Source: Desulfatitalea sp. BRH_c12
GTDB lineage: Bacteria > Desulfobacterota > Desulfobacteria > Desulfobacterales > Desulfosarcinaceae
Length of the DNA stretch: 64,000 nt
Direction: 5' to 3'
Assembly (NCBI GenBank): GCA_000961655.1
Contig: LADR01000067.1
Span: 1 to 64,000, forward strand
Position numbers and translations under genes: made by a program. The notes under the pieces are model-generated. The model did no database searches, was not told the DNA's origin, and saw only the letters and a list, made by a program, of their open reading frames with translations. Position 1 is the stretch's first letter. Every line of letters starts with the position of its first letter. Shown here in pieces: positions 1 to 8,822 of the stretch.

Positions 1-993
1 GCAGCGTGTGTCGGATGGCGAGACGATCGATTGTGCGGCTTTTGCCCGGGATATCACCTCCGCGCATGTCGAACGCATAAAGGCCTTTTTCCCAAAGATT
101 GCCTCCCTGCAGGCGTTGCGTATGCCTGTGATGGCCGCACCGGCCATGGCCGAGCCTGAAGCAATCGGCAGAGAACCCGAGAAAACGGAACTGACATTCG
201 ATGATCTCGGATTGGATTTGGAAGCTGATGAAGGCGTGGCGATCCCCATGACGGCGCAAAATGCCGAATTGGAACTTTTTTCAGATCCAGCAGAGCAGTT
301 TGATCCGGAGATGATGGATCAGCCAGACAACTCCTTGCTTCAGGATTTCATAGTAGAGACGGGAGAGCATCTCGAGGAGACGGAACGTAATCTATTGCGT
401 TTGGAGCAGCAGCCCGAGGATGCCGAGGTGCTCAACAATATCTTCCGTTCGATCCACACGATAAAAGGGTCTTCGGAATATCTGGGCCTGGAGCGCATTT
501 CCGAGCTGTCGCATAAGCTGGAGAATCTGCTGGATTTGCTGCGTCGGGGCGAGCGGCGTGTCAACGGCGCGGTGATAGACCTTTTGATCGGCACCAACGA
601 TCGTTTCTCGCAACTGGTGGATGACCTGGCGCACCATCAGCAGGAGCGGGCTGCGATCGACGACCTGGTGCAGCGCATCGAAGGGTACAACCGGGGCGCG
701 GAACCGGTTTCGGTCGAAGAGGCCTTGGCGGAGACATCACCGCAGGTCGATGGCGATGCGATTGAAGACGAGTATGACGAAGAGTTGTTCGGGATATTCG
801 TGGATCAGCTCAAAGACGGTTTGCAGGCATTATGCGACCAAACCGTCGAACTGCAGTCGGGGCAACCCGCCGGCGCCGTGCTGTCGCAATATGAAGATCG
901 TCTGGGCACCTTGCAATCATCGGCCAATTACATGGGCTATGACAAGCTCAAGCAGGTGTATGAACAGTGGTCGCAGGCATTGGCACAGACGGC
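1..993 (+). repeat. 993-bp perfect tandem repeat, copy 1 (inside CheA)
   Basis: Bases 1-993 recur without a visible mismatch at 994-1986. The unit is exactly 331 codons, so the frame is kept, and it encodes one HPt domain plus one His-less HPt-like block. The left edge of the window falls inside the array, so further copies may lie upstream. Confidence 0.95.
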
Positions 994-3900
994 GCAGCGT
1001 GTGTCGGATGGCGAGACGATCGATTGTGCGGCTTTTGCCCGGGATATCACCTCCGCGCATGTCGAACGCATAAAGGCCTTTTTCCCAAAGATTGCCTCCC
1101 TGCAGGCGTTGCGTATGCCTGTGATGGCCGCACCGGCCATGGCCGAGCCTGAAGCAATCGGCAGAGAACCCGAGAAAACGGAACTGACATTCGATGATCT
1201 CGGATTGGATTTGGAAGCTGATGAAGGCGTGGCGATCCCCATGACGGCGCAAAATGCCGAATTGGAACTTTTTTCAGATCCAGCAGAGCAGTTTGATCCG
1301 GAGATGATGGATCAGCCAGACAACTCCTTGCTTCAGGATTTCATAGTAGAGACGGGAGAGCATCTCGAGGAGACGGAACGTAATCTATTGCGTTTGGAGC
1401 AGCAGCCCGAGGATGCCGAGGTGCTCAACAATATCTTCCGTTCGATCCACACGATAAAAGGGTCTTCGGAATATCTGGGCCTGGAGCGCATTTCCGAGCT
1501 GTCGCATAAGCTGGAGAATCTGCTGGATTTGCTGCGTCGGGGCGAGCGGCGTGTCAACGGCGCGGTGATAGACCTTTTGATCGGCACCAACGATCGTTTC
1601 TCGCAACTGGTGGATGACCTGGCGCACCATCAGCAGGAGCGGGCTGCGATCGACGACCTGGTGCAGCGCATCGAAGGGTACAACCGGGGCGCGGAACCGG
1701 TTTCGGTCGAAGAGGCCTTGGCGGAGACATCACCGCAGGTCGATGGCGATGCGATTGAAGACGAGTATGACGAAGAGTTGTTCGGGATATTCGTGGATCA
1801 GCTCAAAGACGGTTTGCAGGCATTATGCGACCAAACCGTCGAACTGCAGTCGGGGCAACCCGCCGGCGCCGTGCTGTCGCAATATGAAGATCGTCTGGGC
1901 ACCTTGCAATCATCGGCCAATTACATGGGCTATGACAAGCTCAAGCAGGTGTATGAACAGTGGTCGCAGGCATTGGCACAGACGGCGCAGCGTGTGTCGG
2001 ATGGCGAGACGATCGATTGTGCGGCTTTTGCCCGGGATATCACCTCCGCGCATGTCGAACGCATAAAGGCCTTTTTCCCGAAAGTAACCTCCTTGCAGGA
2101 GATCATGCCACCCGTGGTGGCGGATGTTCGAGTCGACATGCCGCCAGAACGGGATAGTGTACCGGAACCGATGCCGACTGCGTTCGTGGATGCAGATTTA
2201 TCTGCCTTGGAAGTGGAAGAAGATCAGGGGCTCTTGGCGGATTTCATTACCGAAACCAACGAGCACCTTGCAGAGATCGAGCAAAACCTGCTGCAGCTCA
2301 AGATCGAGCCCGAAGATAGCCAGACCCTCAATGAACTGTTCCGATCGATCCACACCATCAAAGGATCGGCCGAATATTTGGGAACGGCGCACATTGCCGA
2401 ACTGTCGCATAGATTGGAAAACCTGTTGGATATGCTGCGGCACAAGCGCTGCACAGCCGACGACGGCATCATTGACCTTCTGATCGCCGCTAACGATCGC
2501 ATAGGACAACTGATAGCGGATCTGGTGGCGCACGGCACCGAAAAGACCCCTGTCGAAGACCTTTTGGCCCGGATAGACCAGTACGACCGCAAAGCATCCG
2601 AAGCAACCGAGACGTCGCTGCCGGCTTCTGCCGATGAGGGTAGGGTGGCCTCGGAAAGTACGCAAAGCCCCATTTATGAAGAAGACTATGATCAGGAGTT
2701 GTTCGCCATTTTTCTCGAACAGCTCATTCAGGGCTTGACCCTGTTAGAGAAAGAGATCGGCGCTTTAAAAAACGGCACGGACGCGCGCGCGGTCCTGGAT
2801 GCGTGCAGGCATCAACTGCTCCGGTTGCGATCATCAGCCAATTACATGGAGTATGTCGAACTGAAGACGACATATGACCGATGGATTGACGCGGTCGATG
2901 CCGCGAGCCGTGATCTTTTGGAAGGGCGGGCTTTTCACCCGGAAGAGTGGTCCGATCAGGTGATGCTGGCCAACATGGTCCGCGTTCGACGTTTTTTTAA
3001 CCTGATCGAAGATGAACCGGCCCTGCCGGATAGCGCTGCGCAGAAAGTCTCCAGCGAAATCCCCGAAGCCATTGATGTCCCCGATGTCATTGAGGTCCCC
3101 GATGCCAGCGAAATTTCCGAAGCCATTGAACTTTTCAATATCATCGAGTTGCCCGAGGAACAACCGGAAGCACCCATCGCCATTTTTGAAGAATCTGCAC
3201 AAGAAATAGTAATCGAAGCTGAAGTGCCGCTGACCTGTGAGATGGCCGATGACGAGCAAAGCTTGCTGGCGCGACTTGAAAATGCCTTTGATGCTAAAAT
3301 GGGCACCGACGCGACCGCTGGCATGGCCTCCTTTTTCAAAACCGATATCGTTAAAGAACTCCTGTCCGATGAGAAGACCCCCGACATGCCGGATCGCCGA
3401 TCCAGCAGTGGGCATCAAAATCCGACCAACGGCGGCCCGCGGACCGTTGGCGATCTGGAAGCACTTCTGTTTTCGGACAGTGAGATACGAACGCCGCGAA
3501 GATCGCTGACGCCAATGCCACTGTCCGAATGGGTGGCTCCGGAATCCGCGGATGCATCGCTGGCACCGGATGGTGATGAGCGGCGCGGTACCTTCATGAT
3601 AGGGCGGCGTCAGACGGATAAGTTCCGCGACCGTCTGGTCAAGCAAAGCATTCGTGTGGATGCCGGTAAGATCGATACATTGATGAACCAGGTGGGTGAA
3701 TTGGTGGTGACCCGCGCTGGTTTCAACCAGCTTTTCGCTGACATGCGCGAGCTGCAATTGTCATTCAAGCAGACACAAAAGCTCGACGCCAAAGAGATGC
3801 TGGTTGTAAAGGAATTGACCAGTCGGATCAATGCCGCCACGATTTCGCTGGGCCGCATTACCTCAGAACTGCAAGAAAACGTGATGAAAGTGCGCATGCT

Positions 3901-4900
3901 CCCCATAGCGCAGTTATTCAGCCGTTATCCGCGCGTTGTGCACGATCTGGTGCGCAACACGCCGAAACAGGTTGAGCTGGATATTCGCGGCGAAGAAACC
4001 GAACTCGACAGGATGGTTATTGAGCAAATCTCCGATCCGCTGGTGCACATCATCCGCAATGCTGTCGATCATGGCATCGAGCCGATGCAGGATCGGCAGC
4101 GTAGCGGGAAACCGGAAATGGGTATTTTGCGGCTGGAGGCGTACCCTGAAGGCAACTATGTCGTCATTGAAATCAGCGATGATGGCCGCGGCATCGATAT
4201 CGCCCAAATCAAAGCGACCGCTTTGGCAAAAGGTTTTGTAGATCCCGCGGAGATTGAGACGATGAGCGATGAGGAGATTACAGCCCTCATCATGCGACCT
4301 GGGTTTTCAACGGCCGGCGAAGTCACCCATACGTCAGGCCGCGGGGTCGGCATGGACGTGGTGAAAGATAACATCGAGAAACTCAACGGCATCATAGATA
4401 TCGAGAGCACATTGGGACGGGGAACGCTTTTCCGGATCAAAATTCCGCTCACACTGGCTATTATCCAAGCTTTGATGGTGAGTGTGGCTGGCGAAACGTT
4501 CACGATACCCCTGTCCACGGTCGATGAGACGATCCGCATCCCCCAAACTGAAATATCCACCATTGAAGGCATGGAAGTTTATTACCTTAGGGAATCAACC
4601 CTTCCTCTGATCCGACTCGATCGTTTGTTTAAAATGCGCAGCGAGCCGGTAGACGCCCGCGAACTTTTCGTGGTCGTCGTCAATACAGGCAATCGACAAG
4701 TCGGCCTTGTCGTCGATCAGCTCAAAGGGCGTGAGGAAGTGGTTATCAAGCCTTTGGAGGATTACCTGCAGGAGAAGAGCGGTTTTTCGGGCGCAACCAT
4801 ACTTGGCGATGGCAGTATATCGCTGATCCTGGATGTGTCCGATCTGGTTCACCTGGCGGTGGACCAGCACATGCGAAAGATCAGGGCGACAGCGTCATGA
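2..4900 (+). CDS. CheA-type chemosensory histidine kinase with tandem HPt modules (5' end outside window)
   Basis: This is a cytoplasmic kinase that would phosphorylate CheY/CheB-type partners. The reading frame is open from base 2, and its first codons continue a repeat seen again at 994, so the true start lies upstream. Counting residues from the GTG at base 8 (1630 aa), HPt domains carry their phospho-histidine in SIHTIKGS at residues 150, 481 and 782. Each is followed by a similar helical block (about 257-325, 588-656, 905-970) in which the motif reads GTLQSSA or LRLRSSA, so no histidine is present. An acidic Pro/Val/Glu/Ile-rich linker lies near 1015-1065. The kinase core follows: dimerisation helix near 1218, N box IIRNAVDHG near 1348, G1 DDGRGID near 1391, G2 GRGVGMDVV near 1445, then a CheW-like C-terminus. 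No receiver domain is visible. It overlaps the next gene by 4 bp (ATGA). Function is assigned by family. Confidence 0.93.
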   Translation, partial: QRVSDGETIDCAAFARDITSAHVERIKAFFPKIASLQALRMPVMAAPAMAEPEAIGREPEKTELTFDDLGLDLEADEGVAIPMTAQNAELELFSDPAEQFDPEMMDQPDNSLLQDFIVETGEHLEETERNLLRLEQQPEDAEVLNNIFRSIHTIKGSSEYLGLERISELSHKLENLLDLLRRGERRVNGAVIDLLIGTNDRFSQLVDDLAHHQQERAAIDDLVQRIEGYNRGAEPVSVEEALAETSPQVDGDAIEDEYDEELFGIFVDQLKDGLQALCDQTVELQSGQPAGAVLSQYEDRLGTLQSSANYMGYDKLKQVYEQWSQALAQTAQRVSDGETIDCAAFARDITSAHVERIKAFFPKIASLQALRMPVMAAPAMAEPEAIGREPEKTELTFDDLGLDLEADEGVAIPMTAQNAELELFSDPAEQFDPEMMDQPDNSLLQDFIVETGEHLEETERNLLRLEQQPEDAEVLNNIFRSIHTIKGSSEYLGLERISELSHKLENLLDLLRRGERRVNGAVIDLLIGTNDRFSQLVDDLAHHQQERAAIDDLVQRIEGYNRGAEPVSVEEALAETSPQVDGDAIEDEYDEELFGIFVDQLKDGLQALCDQTVELQSGQPAGAVLSQYEDRLGTLQSSANYMGYDKLKQVYEQWSQALAQTAQRVSDGETIDCAAFARDITSAHVERIKAFFPKVTSLQEIMPPVVADVRVDMPPERDSVPEPMPTAFVDADLSALEVEEDQGLLADFITETNEHLAEIEQNLLQLKIEPEDSQTLNELFRSIHTIKGSAEYLGTAHIAELSHRLENLLDMLRHKRCTADDGIIDLLIAANDRIGQLIADLVAHGTEKTPVEDLLARIDQYDRKASEATETSLPASADEGRVASESTQSPIYEEDYDQELFAIFLEQLIQGLTLLEKEIGALKNGTDARAVLDACRHQLLRLRSSANYMEYVELKTTYDRWIDAVDAASRDLLEGRAFHPEEWSDQVMLANMVRVRRFFNLIEDEPALPDSAAQKVSSEIPEAIDVPDVIEVPDASEISEAIELFNIIELPEEQPEAPIAIFEESAQEIVIEAEVPLTCEMADDEQSLLARLENAFDAKMGTDATAGMASFFKTDIVKELLSDEKTPDMPDRRSSSGHQNPTNGGPRTVGDLEALLFSDSEIRTPRRSLTPMPLSEWVAPESADASLAPDGDERRGTFMIGRRQTDKFRDRLVKQSIRVDAGKIDTLMNQVGELVVTRAGFNQLFADMRELQLSFKQTQKLDAKEMLVVKELTSRINAATISLGRITSELQENVMKVRMLPIAQLFSRYPRVVHDLVRNTPKQVELDIRGEETELDRMVIEQISDPLVHIIRNAVDHGIEPMQDRQRSGKPEMGILRLEAYPEGNYVVIEISDDGRGIDIAQIKATALAKGFVDPAEIETMSDEEITALIMRPGFSTAGEVTHTSGRGVGMDVVKDNIEKLNGIIDIESTLGRGTLFRIKIPLTLAIIQALMVSVAGETFTIPLSTVDETIRIPQTEISTIEGMEVYYLRESTLPLIRLDRLFKMRSEPVDARELFVVVVNTGNRQVGLVVDQLKGREEVVIKPLEDYLQEKSGFSGATILGDGSISLILDVSDLVHLAVDQHMRKIRATAS
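994..1986 (+). repeat. 993-bp perfect tandem repeat, copy 2
   Basis: This is the second full copy. Translations of all overlapping frames are identical to copy 1, which implies nucleotide identity including third codon positions. It indicates either very recent duplication, ongoing conversion or an assembly duplication. Confidence 0.95.
1987..2079 (+). repeat. Partial third copy of the 993-bp repeat
   Basis: Identity with base 1 onward continues for 93 bases and breaks at 2080 (ccca becomes cccg). Beyond it the protein still has the same HPt plus HPt-like architecture, but with clearly diverged sequence: an older paralogous module. Confidence 0.93.
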
Positions 4901-6330
4901 TAGGAAGTGCCAAAAATCAGAGCCCGGAACCCAGCGCCGGTGGCTTTGCCGGAACCTTGCGCAACATTCAGATGACCGACCTCATCCAGATGTGTTGTTT
5001 GGCGGGGGCGAGTATATGCGTACGCGTGCGCCAGGACCAGCAGCAGGGGATGCTGTACATCCAGGACGGCGATATCGTGCATGCCGAATGTGGCACGATC
5101 ACCGGTGTCGCAGCTTTTTTCACTATTCTTGGCTGGCCCGGCGGACAATTCGAAACGCTGGATGCGCCGCTGTTTGCCAATCCTACGATCCGCGAACCTT
5201 ATCAGTTTTTACTCATGGAGGCCGCGCGCCGGGCCGATGAGCAGGCCCAGAATCGCAAAGAGGAACATGCCGCCGCCGGTGCCGCGCTTTCGAAACGCCT
5301 GCGGGTCTTGATCGTCGATGATTCGGCCATCATGTCCAAAATTCTAACCAGTATGTTGATGGCCGACGCCAGTATCGAGGTGGTGGGACATGCCAAAAAC
5401 GGCGAAGAAGCGCTTACCAAGATGAGAGCGCTGGCGCCCGATCTGATAACGATGGATGTCAATATGCCGGTAATGGACGGTAGCACGGCATTGAAACATA
5501 TTATGATCGAGAGTCCATGCCCTGTCGTCATCATGAGCAACCTTGGGCCGTCTTCTTATGCCACGATTCTCTCTTTTTTGAATCTGGGCGCTGTTGACTT
5601 CATGAGCAAGCCGGTTAAAAACAGTAACATCGTCAAGCAGCAGCAGCGCATGGTCGACCGTATTCACCAGGCGGTAAAGACCCATATGAAACGGTTTCAA
5701 CGTCTTCGGCCGCCCAAGCTCACCCAGACGGATTATATGGCCGTCAATGATATGGCTCAGAGTGAACAACTGGTCATCGCGGTTTCCGGTGTGGGCGGAT
5801 TCCTTGAAATGGCGAACATGATCACTTCCTTGCCCAAGGCGCCCGCGACTTGTGTTTTGTCGATGCAATCGATTCCGCCCCAGTTCGCCCCGGCGTTGTC
5901 GGAATACCTGCATGTCCGCAGTCGGTTCGAGGTGCGTCCACTGACCGACGGCGACGCCGTTTGTCCGGGGCGCTGTTACATCGGCGCCAGTGGGCGGCTG
6001 ATCGAAATCGGCCTGAACGGTCCGGTGTGGTGTTTCAACGATTGGACCGCAGATCCTCTGGGGAGCGATCAAAACACTTTCGACCTGTTGTTCAGCAGGG
6101 CGGCTGATCTATTTCAAGAGCGCGTGGTGGTGCTGTTGCTCTCGGGTGGTGAGGTTGGAACGCTGGAGGGATTGCGCCGGGTAAAAGCTGCCGGAGGTCA
6201 TATCATCGCACCATATCCCGACAAATGTATCATGCCGGCGACTGTCGAACCCGTTTTGAAAGAAGACGTAATCACAGAAATGTTCGACCCCAAGGACATG
6301 GTAAAGGTCCTGCGGCGGTATTGCAGATGA
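4897..6330 (+). CDS. DUF4388-receiver-CheB-like protein, predicted inactive as methylesterase
   Basis: This 477-aa protein has three parts. Residues about 15-115 resemble DUF4388 (PatA-N-like). A CheY-type receiver spans about 135-255, with DD at 141-142, phospho-acceptor Asp187 in ITMDVNMP, and a conserved lysine in MSKPV. A CheB C-terminal fold follows from about 290 to 475. Against the CheB catalytic triad, the serine motif reads AVSGVGG, with the serine shifted one place. The histidine of the QHMP motif is Ser325 (MQSIPP). The aspartate of TGMGxDG is Gly421 (SGGEVGT). All three positions therefore look lost, and this is probably a signalling or scaffold protein rather than an esterase. 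It starts within the stop of the CheA gene, implying translational coupling. The alignment was made by eye. Confidence 0.88.
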   Translation: MIGSAKNQSPEPSAGGFAGTLRNIQMTDLIQMCCLAGASICVRVRQDQQQGMLYIQDGDIVHAECGTITGVAAFFTILGWPGGQFETLDAPLFANPTIREPYQFLLMEAARRADEQAQNRKEEHAAAGAALSKRLRVLIVDDSAIMSKILTSMLMADASIEVVGHAKNGEEALTKMRALAPDLITMDVNMPVMDGSTALKHIMIESPCPVVIMSNLGPSSYATILSFLNLGAVDFMSKPVKNSNIVKQQQRMVDRIHQAVKTHMKRFQRLRPPKLTQTDYMAVNDMAQSEQLVIAVSGVGGFLEMANMITSLPKAPATCVLSMQSIPPQFAPALSEYLHVRSRFEVRPLTDGDAVCPGRCYIGASGRLIEIGLNGPVWCFNDWTADPLGSDQNTFDLLFSRAADLFQERVVVLLLSGGEVGTLEGLRRVKAAGGHIIAPYPDKCIMPATVEPVLKEDVITEMFDPKDMVKVLRRYCR

Positions 6331-6436
6331 GAGGGACAACGGCGGACGCCTGACACCGGTCTCCCGCGGGGAGATGATCGGATTCAATCCACACTATGGG
6401 CCGGCGGTGCCGGCTTTATCCGGATGAGAGTATGCC

Positions 6437-7474
6437 ATGAATGATCCCATCAAAGTGTTGATCGTGGACGACGCCTTGTTTATGCGCAAGGCTATTTCTG
6501 AAATTCTACAATCCGACAACCGTTTGAATGTCGTCGGAACAGCCAGAGACGGTCTGGATGGTCTGGAAAAAATCAAAACACTCGCTCCCGACGTCGTGAC
6601 CTTGGATATCGATATGCCGCGCATGGACGGATTGGCGGCCATACGCCATATCATGATCGAGTCGCCGGTGCCCGTGGTCGTGCTTAGCTCTCTTTTCAGC
6701 GACGGTGCGGTCACCTTTGAAGCCTTGCGTTTGGGCGTGGTGGATTTCGTTCCCAAGCCTTCGGGCGGCATTTCCGAAAATATCGAAAAATCACGCCGGC
6801 AGATCGTCGATCGCGTAAAGATTGCCAGTAGCGTCAATTTCAGCAATATCCGCCGCGTGCGAATGCAAGCCGACGCTCCCAGTGAGGATCTGGCGATGCG
6901 TCATGATGCGCTTCCATTGGAATACCTGGTGACGCTCGGTACCAGTCTGAGCGGCCCCAACACCGTTATCCGGCTGTTGACCCGTCTGTCGCCCACCTTA
7001 CCGGCGGCTATGGTGGTGGTGCAGGAAATTGCACCTCAGATTCTTCCCGCCTTTGTCAAAAAATTCAACGAACATGTGCCTTGGTCGATCGCCATGGCCC
7101 GTGATGGGCAGGTCCTTGAACAGGGCGTGTGTTATGTGTGTTCCAATACGCAGTCGGTCAGCATCGATCGCAACGAAAGCGATCAACCCTGTATCCGCCT
7201 CAGCGCTATGGTGGAAAAACCGCTGAATTTGCTATTTTCCACAGCTGCGGAAATATTCAAGCACAACGCCATCGGTGTTCTTTTAACGGGGATCGGGGAT
7301 GACGGCGCGGACGGATTCGCGCGCATTCGCGATAATCGAGGGAATACCATCGCGCAAGACTCGCAGTGCTGCGTTTATCCAAATTTGACGCACAATGCCA
7401 TTGAAAGGGGGACGGTCGGCATGATCGTCGATGAGACGCAGTTGCCAGACGCCATTGCGGCCACTATGTCCTGA
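6437..7474 (+). CDS. CheB-like receiver/methylesterase-fold protein lacking the catalytic histidine
   Basis: This 345-aa protein has the standard CheB layout: a receiver at residues 1-125 (DD 11-12, Asp57 in TLDIDMP, KPSG lysine) and an esterase-like domain at about 160-345. The serine motif LGTSLSGP keeps Ser170 and LLTGIGDDG keeps Asp289. The histidine position of the canonical QHMP motif is Glu197 (VQEIAP). Without the triad histidine, receptor demethylation is unlikely. It may act as a phosphorylation-dependent adaptor, or bind receptors without hydrolysis. It lies 106 bp after the previous gene and is preceded by a GAGAG element. It is more CheB-like than its neighbour, so the two are not recent duplicates of each other. 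Confidence 0.9.
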   Translation: MNDPIKVLIVDDALFMRKAISEILQSDNRLNVVGTARDGLDGLEKIKTLAPDVVTLDIDMPRMDGLAAIRHIMIESPVPVVVLSSLFSDGAVTFEALRLGVVDFVPKPSGGISENIEKSRRQIVDRVKIASSVNFSNIRRVRMQADAPSEDLAMRHDALPLEYLVTLGTSLSGPNTVIRLLTRLSPTLPAAMVVVQEIAPQILPAFVKKFNEHVPWSIAMARDGQVLEQGVCYVCSNTQSVSIDRNESDQPCIRLSAMVEKPLNLLFSTAAEIFKHNAIGVLLTGIGDDGADGFARIRDNRGNTIAQDSQCCVYPNLTHNAIERGTVGMIVDETQLPDAIAATMS

Positions 7475-7606
7475 CAGGCGCGGCCGGAGTAGTATGCGTA
7501 ACGTTTTTAGTGGAGGTATGCTGTCGTCCCCATGACCTTCCTCTATGCTACACGCTGTTGCGTAATTGTATTTATGAAAAGGGTCTAACTCCGAGAGGGA
7601 ATCGCC

Positions 7607-8545
7607 ATGATTGTTGTCTGCCCCAGCTGCCAAACCCAATATGACCTCAACGATCAGCTCGTTCAGGAACCCACGTTCATTGCGCGCTGCACGAAATGCC
7701 AACATACGTTCGCCGCTTACCAGCCCGTGCGCGTTGAGGAAATATCCTTCCTGAAGTTGGCTGAAACCAAGAAAAAAAGTGATTTGGACAAGGTCGTGGT
7801 CATCAGTAACCAGAAGGGCGGTGTGGCCAAAACATCGACCTGCCTGAATTTGGGCCAATCGCTGGCCATGCAAAACAAGCGCGTTCTGCTGGTCGATTTC
7901 GATGTGCAGGCGAACCTGACCATCTCTCTGGGATACAAGGAGACGAACTCTTTTTATGAAGCCCTCAACGGCGGGGGCGGCATCGAAAAGAATATCCTCG
8001 AAACCAAGTACAAGAATCTATGGCTATTTCCCTCGAATAAGAACATGGTGCTGCTGAACAAGAAATATTTCGGTGCGCGCAATTTCGAGTTCCTTTTGAA
8101 AGATCGGCTGCTTCCCATCATGGAACGTTTCGATTATATTTTGATCGACACGCCGCCTTCGATCGAGTTTTTCACCCTGAATGCGCTGACAACAGCCGGT
8201 ATGGTGATCATACCGAGCCAATGCGATTTTCTGTCGACGCATGGCATCGATCAGATTCTTAAATTGATCCAGCTCATAAAGGTAAAAACCAATCCGCGGA
8301 TCGAAGCCCGCATTCTGATCACCATGTTCGACAAAGAGAGTACCGCTTCGAAAATGATTTTCACAAAACTCAAACGCCTTTACCCGGGTATGACATTCGA
8401 TACCCTGATTGAGATGGATGCCCGTATTAGGGAAGCGCAGATCATGAGTATGCCGGTGCTCGAGTATAACCAGCAAAGCAAAGCAGGGCGCCAATACCTT
8501 AGATTAGCCAAGGAAATTCTGGGCCATCCTCTGGATGTGTCGTAA
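7607..8545 (+). CDS. ParA/Soj-like ATPase with N-terminal MJ0042-type zinc ribbon
   Basis: This 312-aa protein begins with a zinc ribbon, Cys5/Cys8 and Cys28/Cys31 (CPSC...CTKC). After a short linker comes a ParA-type P-loop ATPase: deviant Walker A NQKGGVAKTS at about 68-77, VLLVDFDVQ, and IDTPPS. ParA relatives next to chemosensory genes are known to position chemoreceptor arrays (ParC, PpfA), so the likely role is segregating or localising the array encoded upstream. No ParB partner is present here, which also argues against plasmid or chromosome partition. The RBS GAGAGGGA lies just before the ATG. The ribbon could dock a protein partner or DNA; its target is unknown. Confidence 0.88.
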   Translation: MIVVCPSCQTQYDLNDQLVQEPTFIARCTKCQHTFAAYQPVRVEEISFLKLAETKKKSDLDKVVVISNQKGGVAKTSTCLNLGQSLAMQNKRVLLVDFDVQANLTISLGYKETNSFYEALNGGGGIEKNILETKYKNLWLFPSNKNMVLLNKKYFGARNFEFLLKDRLLPIMERFDYILIDTPPSIEFFTLNALTTAGMVIIPSQCDFLSTHGIDQILKLIQLIKVKTNPRIEARILITMFDKESTASKMIFTKLKRLYPGMTFDTLIEMDARIREAQIMSMPVLEYNQQSKAGRQYLRLAKEILGHPLDVS

Positions 8546-8822
8546 TTCCTTGGGCCGCACCTCCGCCGCCACGGAGCGGCTCAGAACGCTTCGTCATGCG
8601 TTGGTTTGTTCAACTGGGCCCCAACGGTCCTGAACCGCACTCGATTTGGTGGCTCGGTATTCTCATCATGGTGTTCCTTTGCAGTCCGCCTATGATGAAA
8701 TAAACTTGCAAGGGCTTGACTCATTTCGCAATGTGCGCGCGCGACTCTACCCCCATCGCGTCAGTCGCTGCAGATTATCTTCTACTGTAGCTGAAGGAAT
8801 CACCCACTCATAATTCGTACTG
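8546..8822 (+). other. Intergenic region between ParA gene and ABC importer operon
   Basis: No recognised gene. A 35-codon frame at 8596-8703 would encode a peptide with one hydrophobic stretch (WWLGILIMVFLC), but it has no Shine-Dalgarno sequence and is not called. A TTGACT hexamer near 8718 has no convincing -10 partner. The promoter of the ABC operon presumably lies here. Confidence 0.4.

Noticed and set aside
2834-3757. 307-codon minus-strand open frame
   Set aside because: Antisense to the CheA linker; repetitive composition mirrors the sense low-complexity region.
8596-8703. 35-codon plus-strand frame with one hydrophobic segment
   Set aside because: No RBS, no recognisable relative; could be chance. 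Worth a conservation check only.
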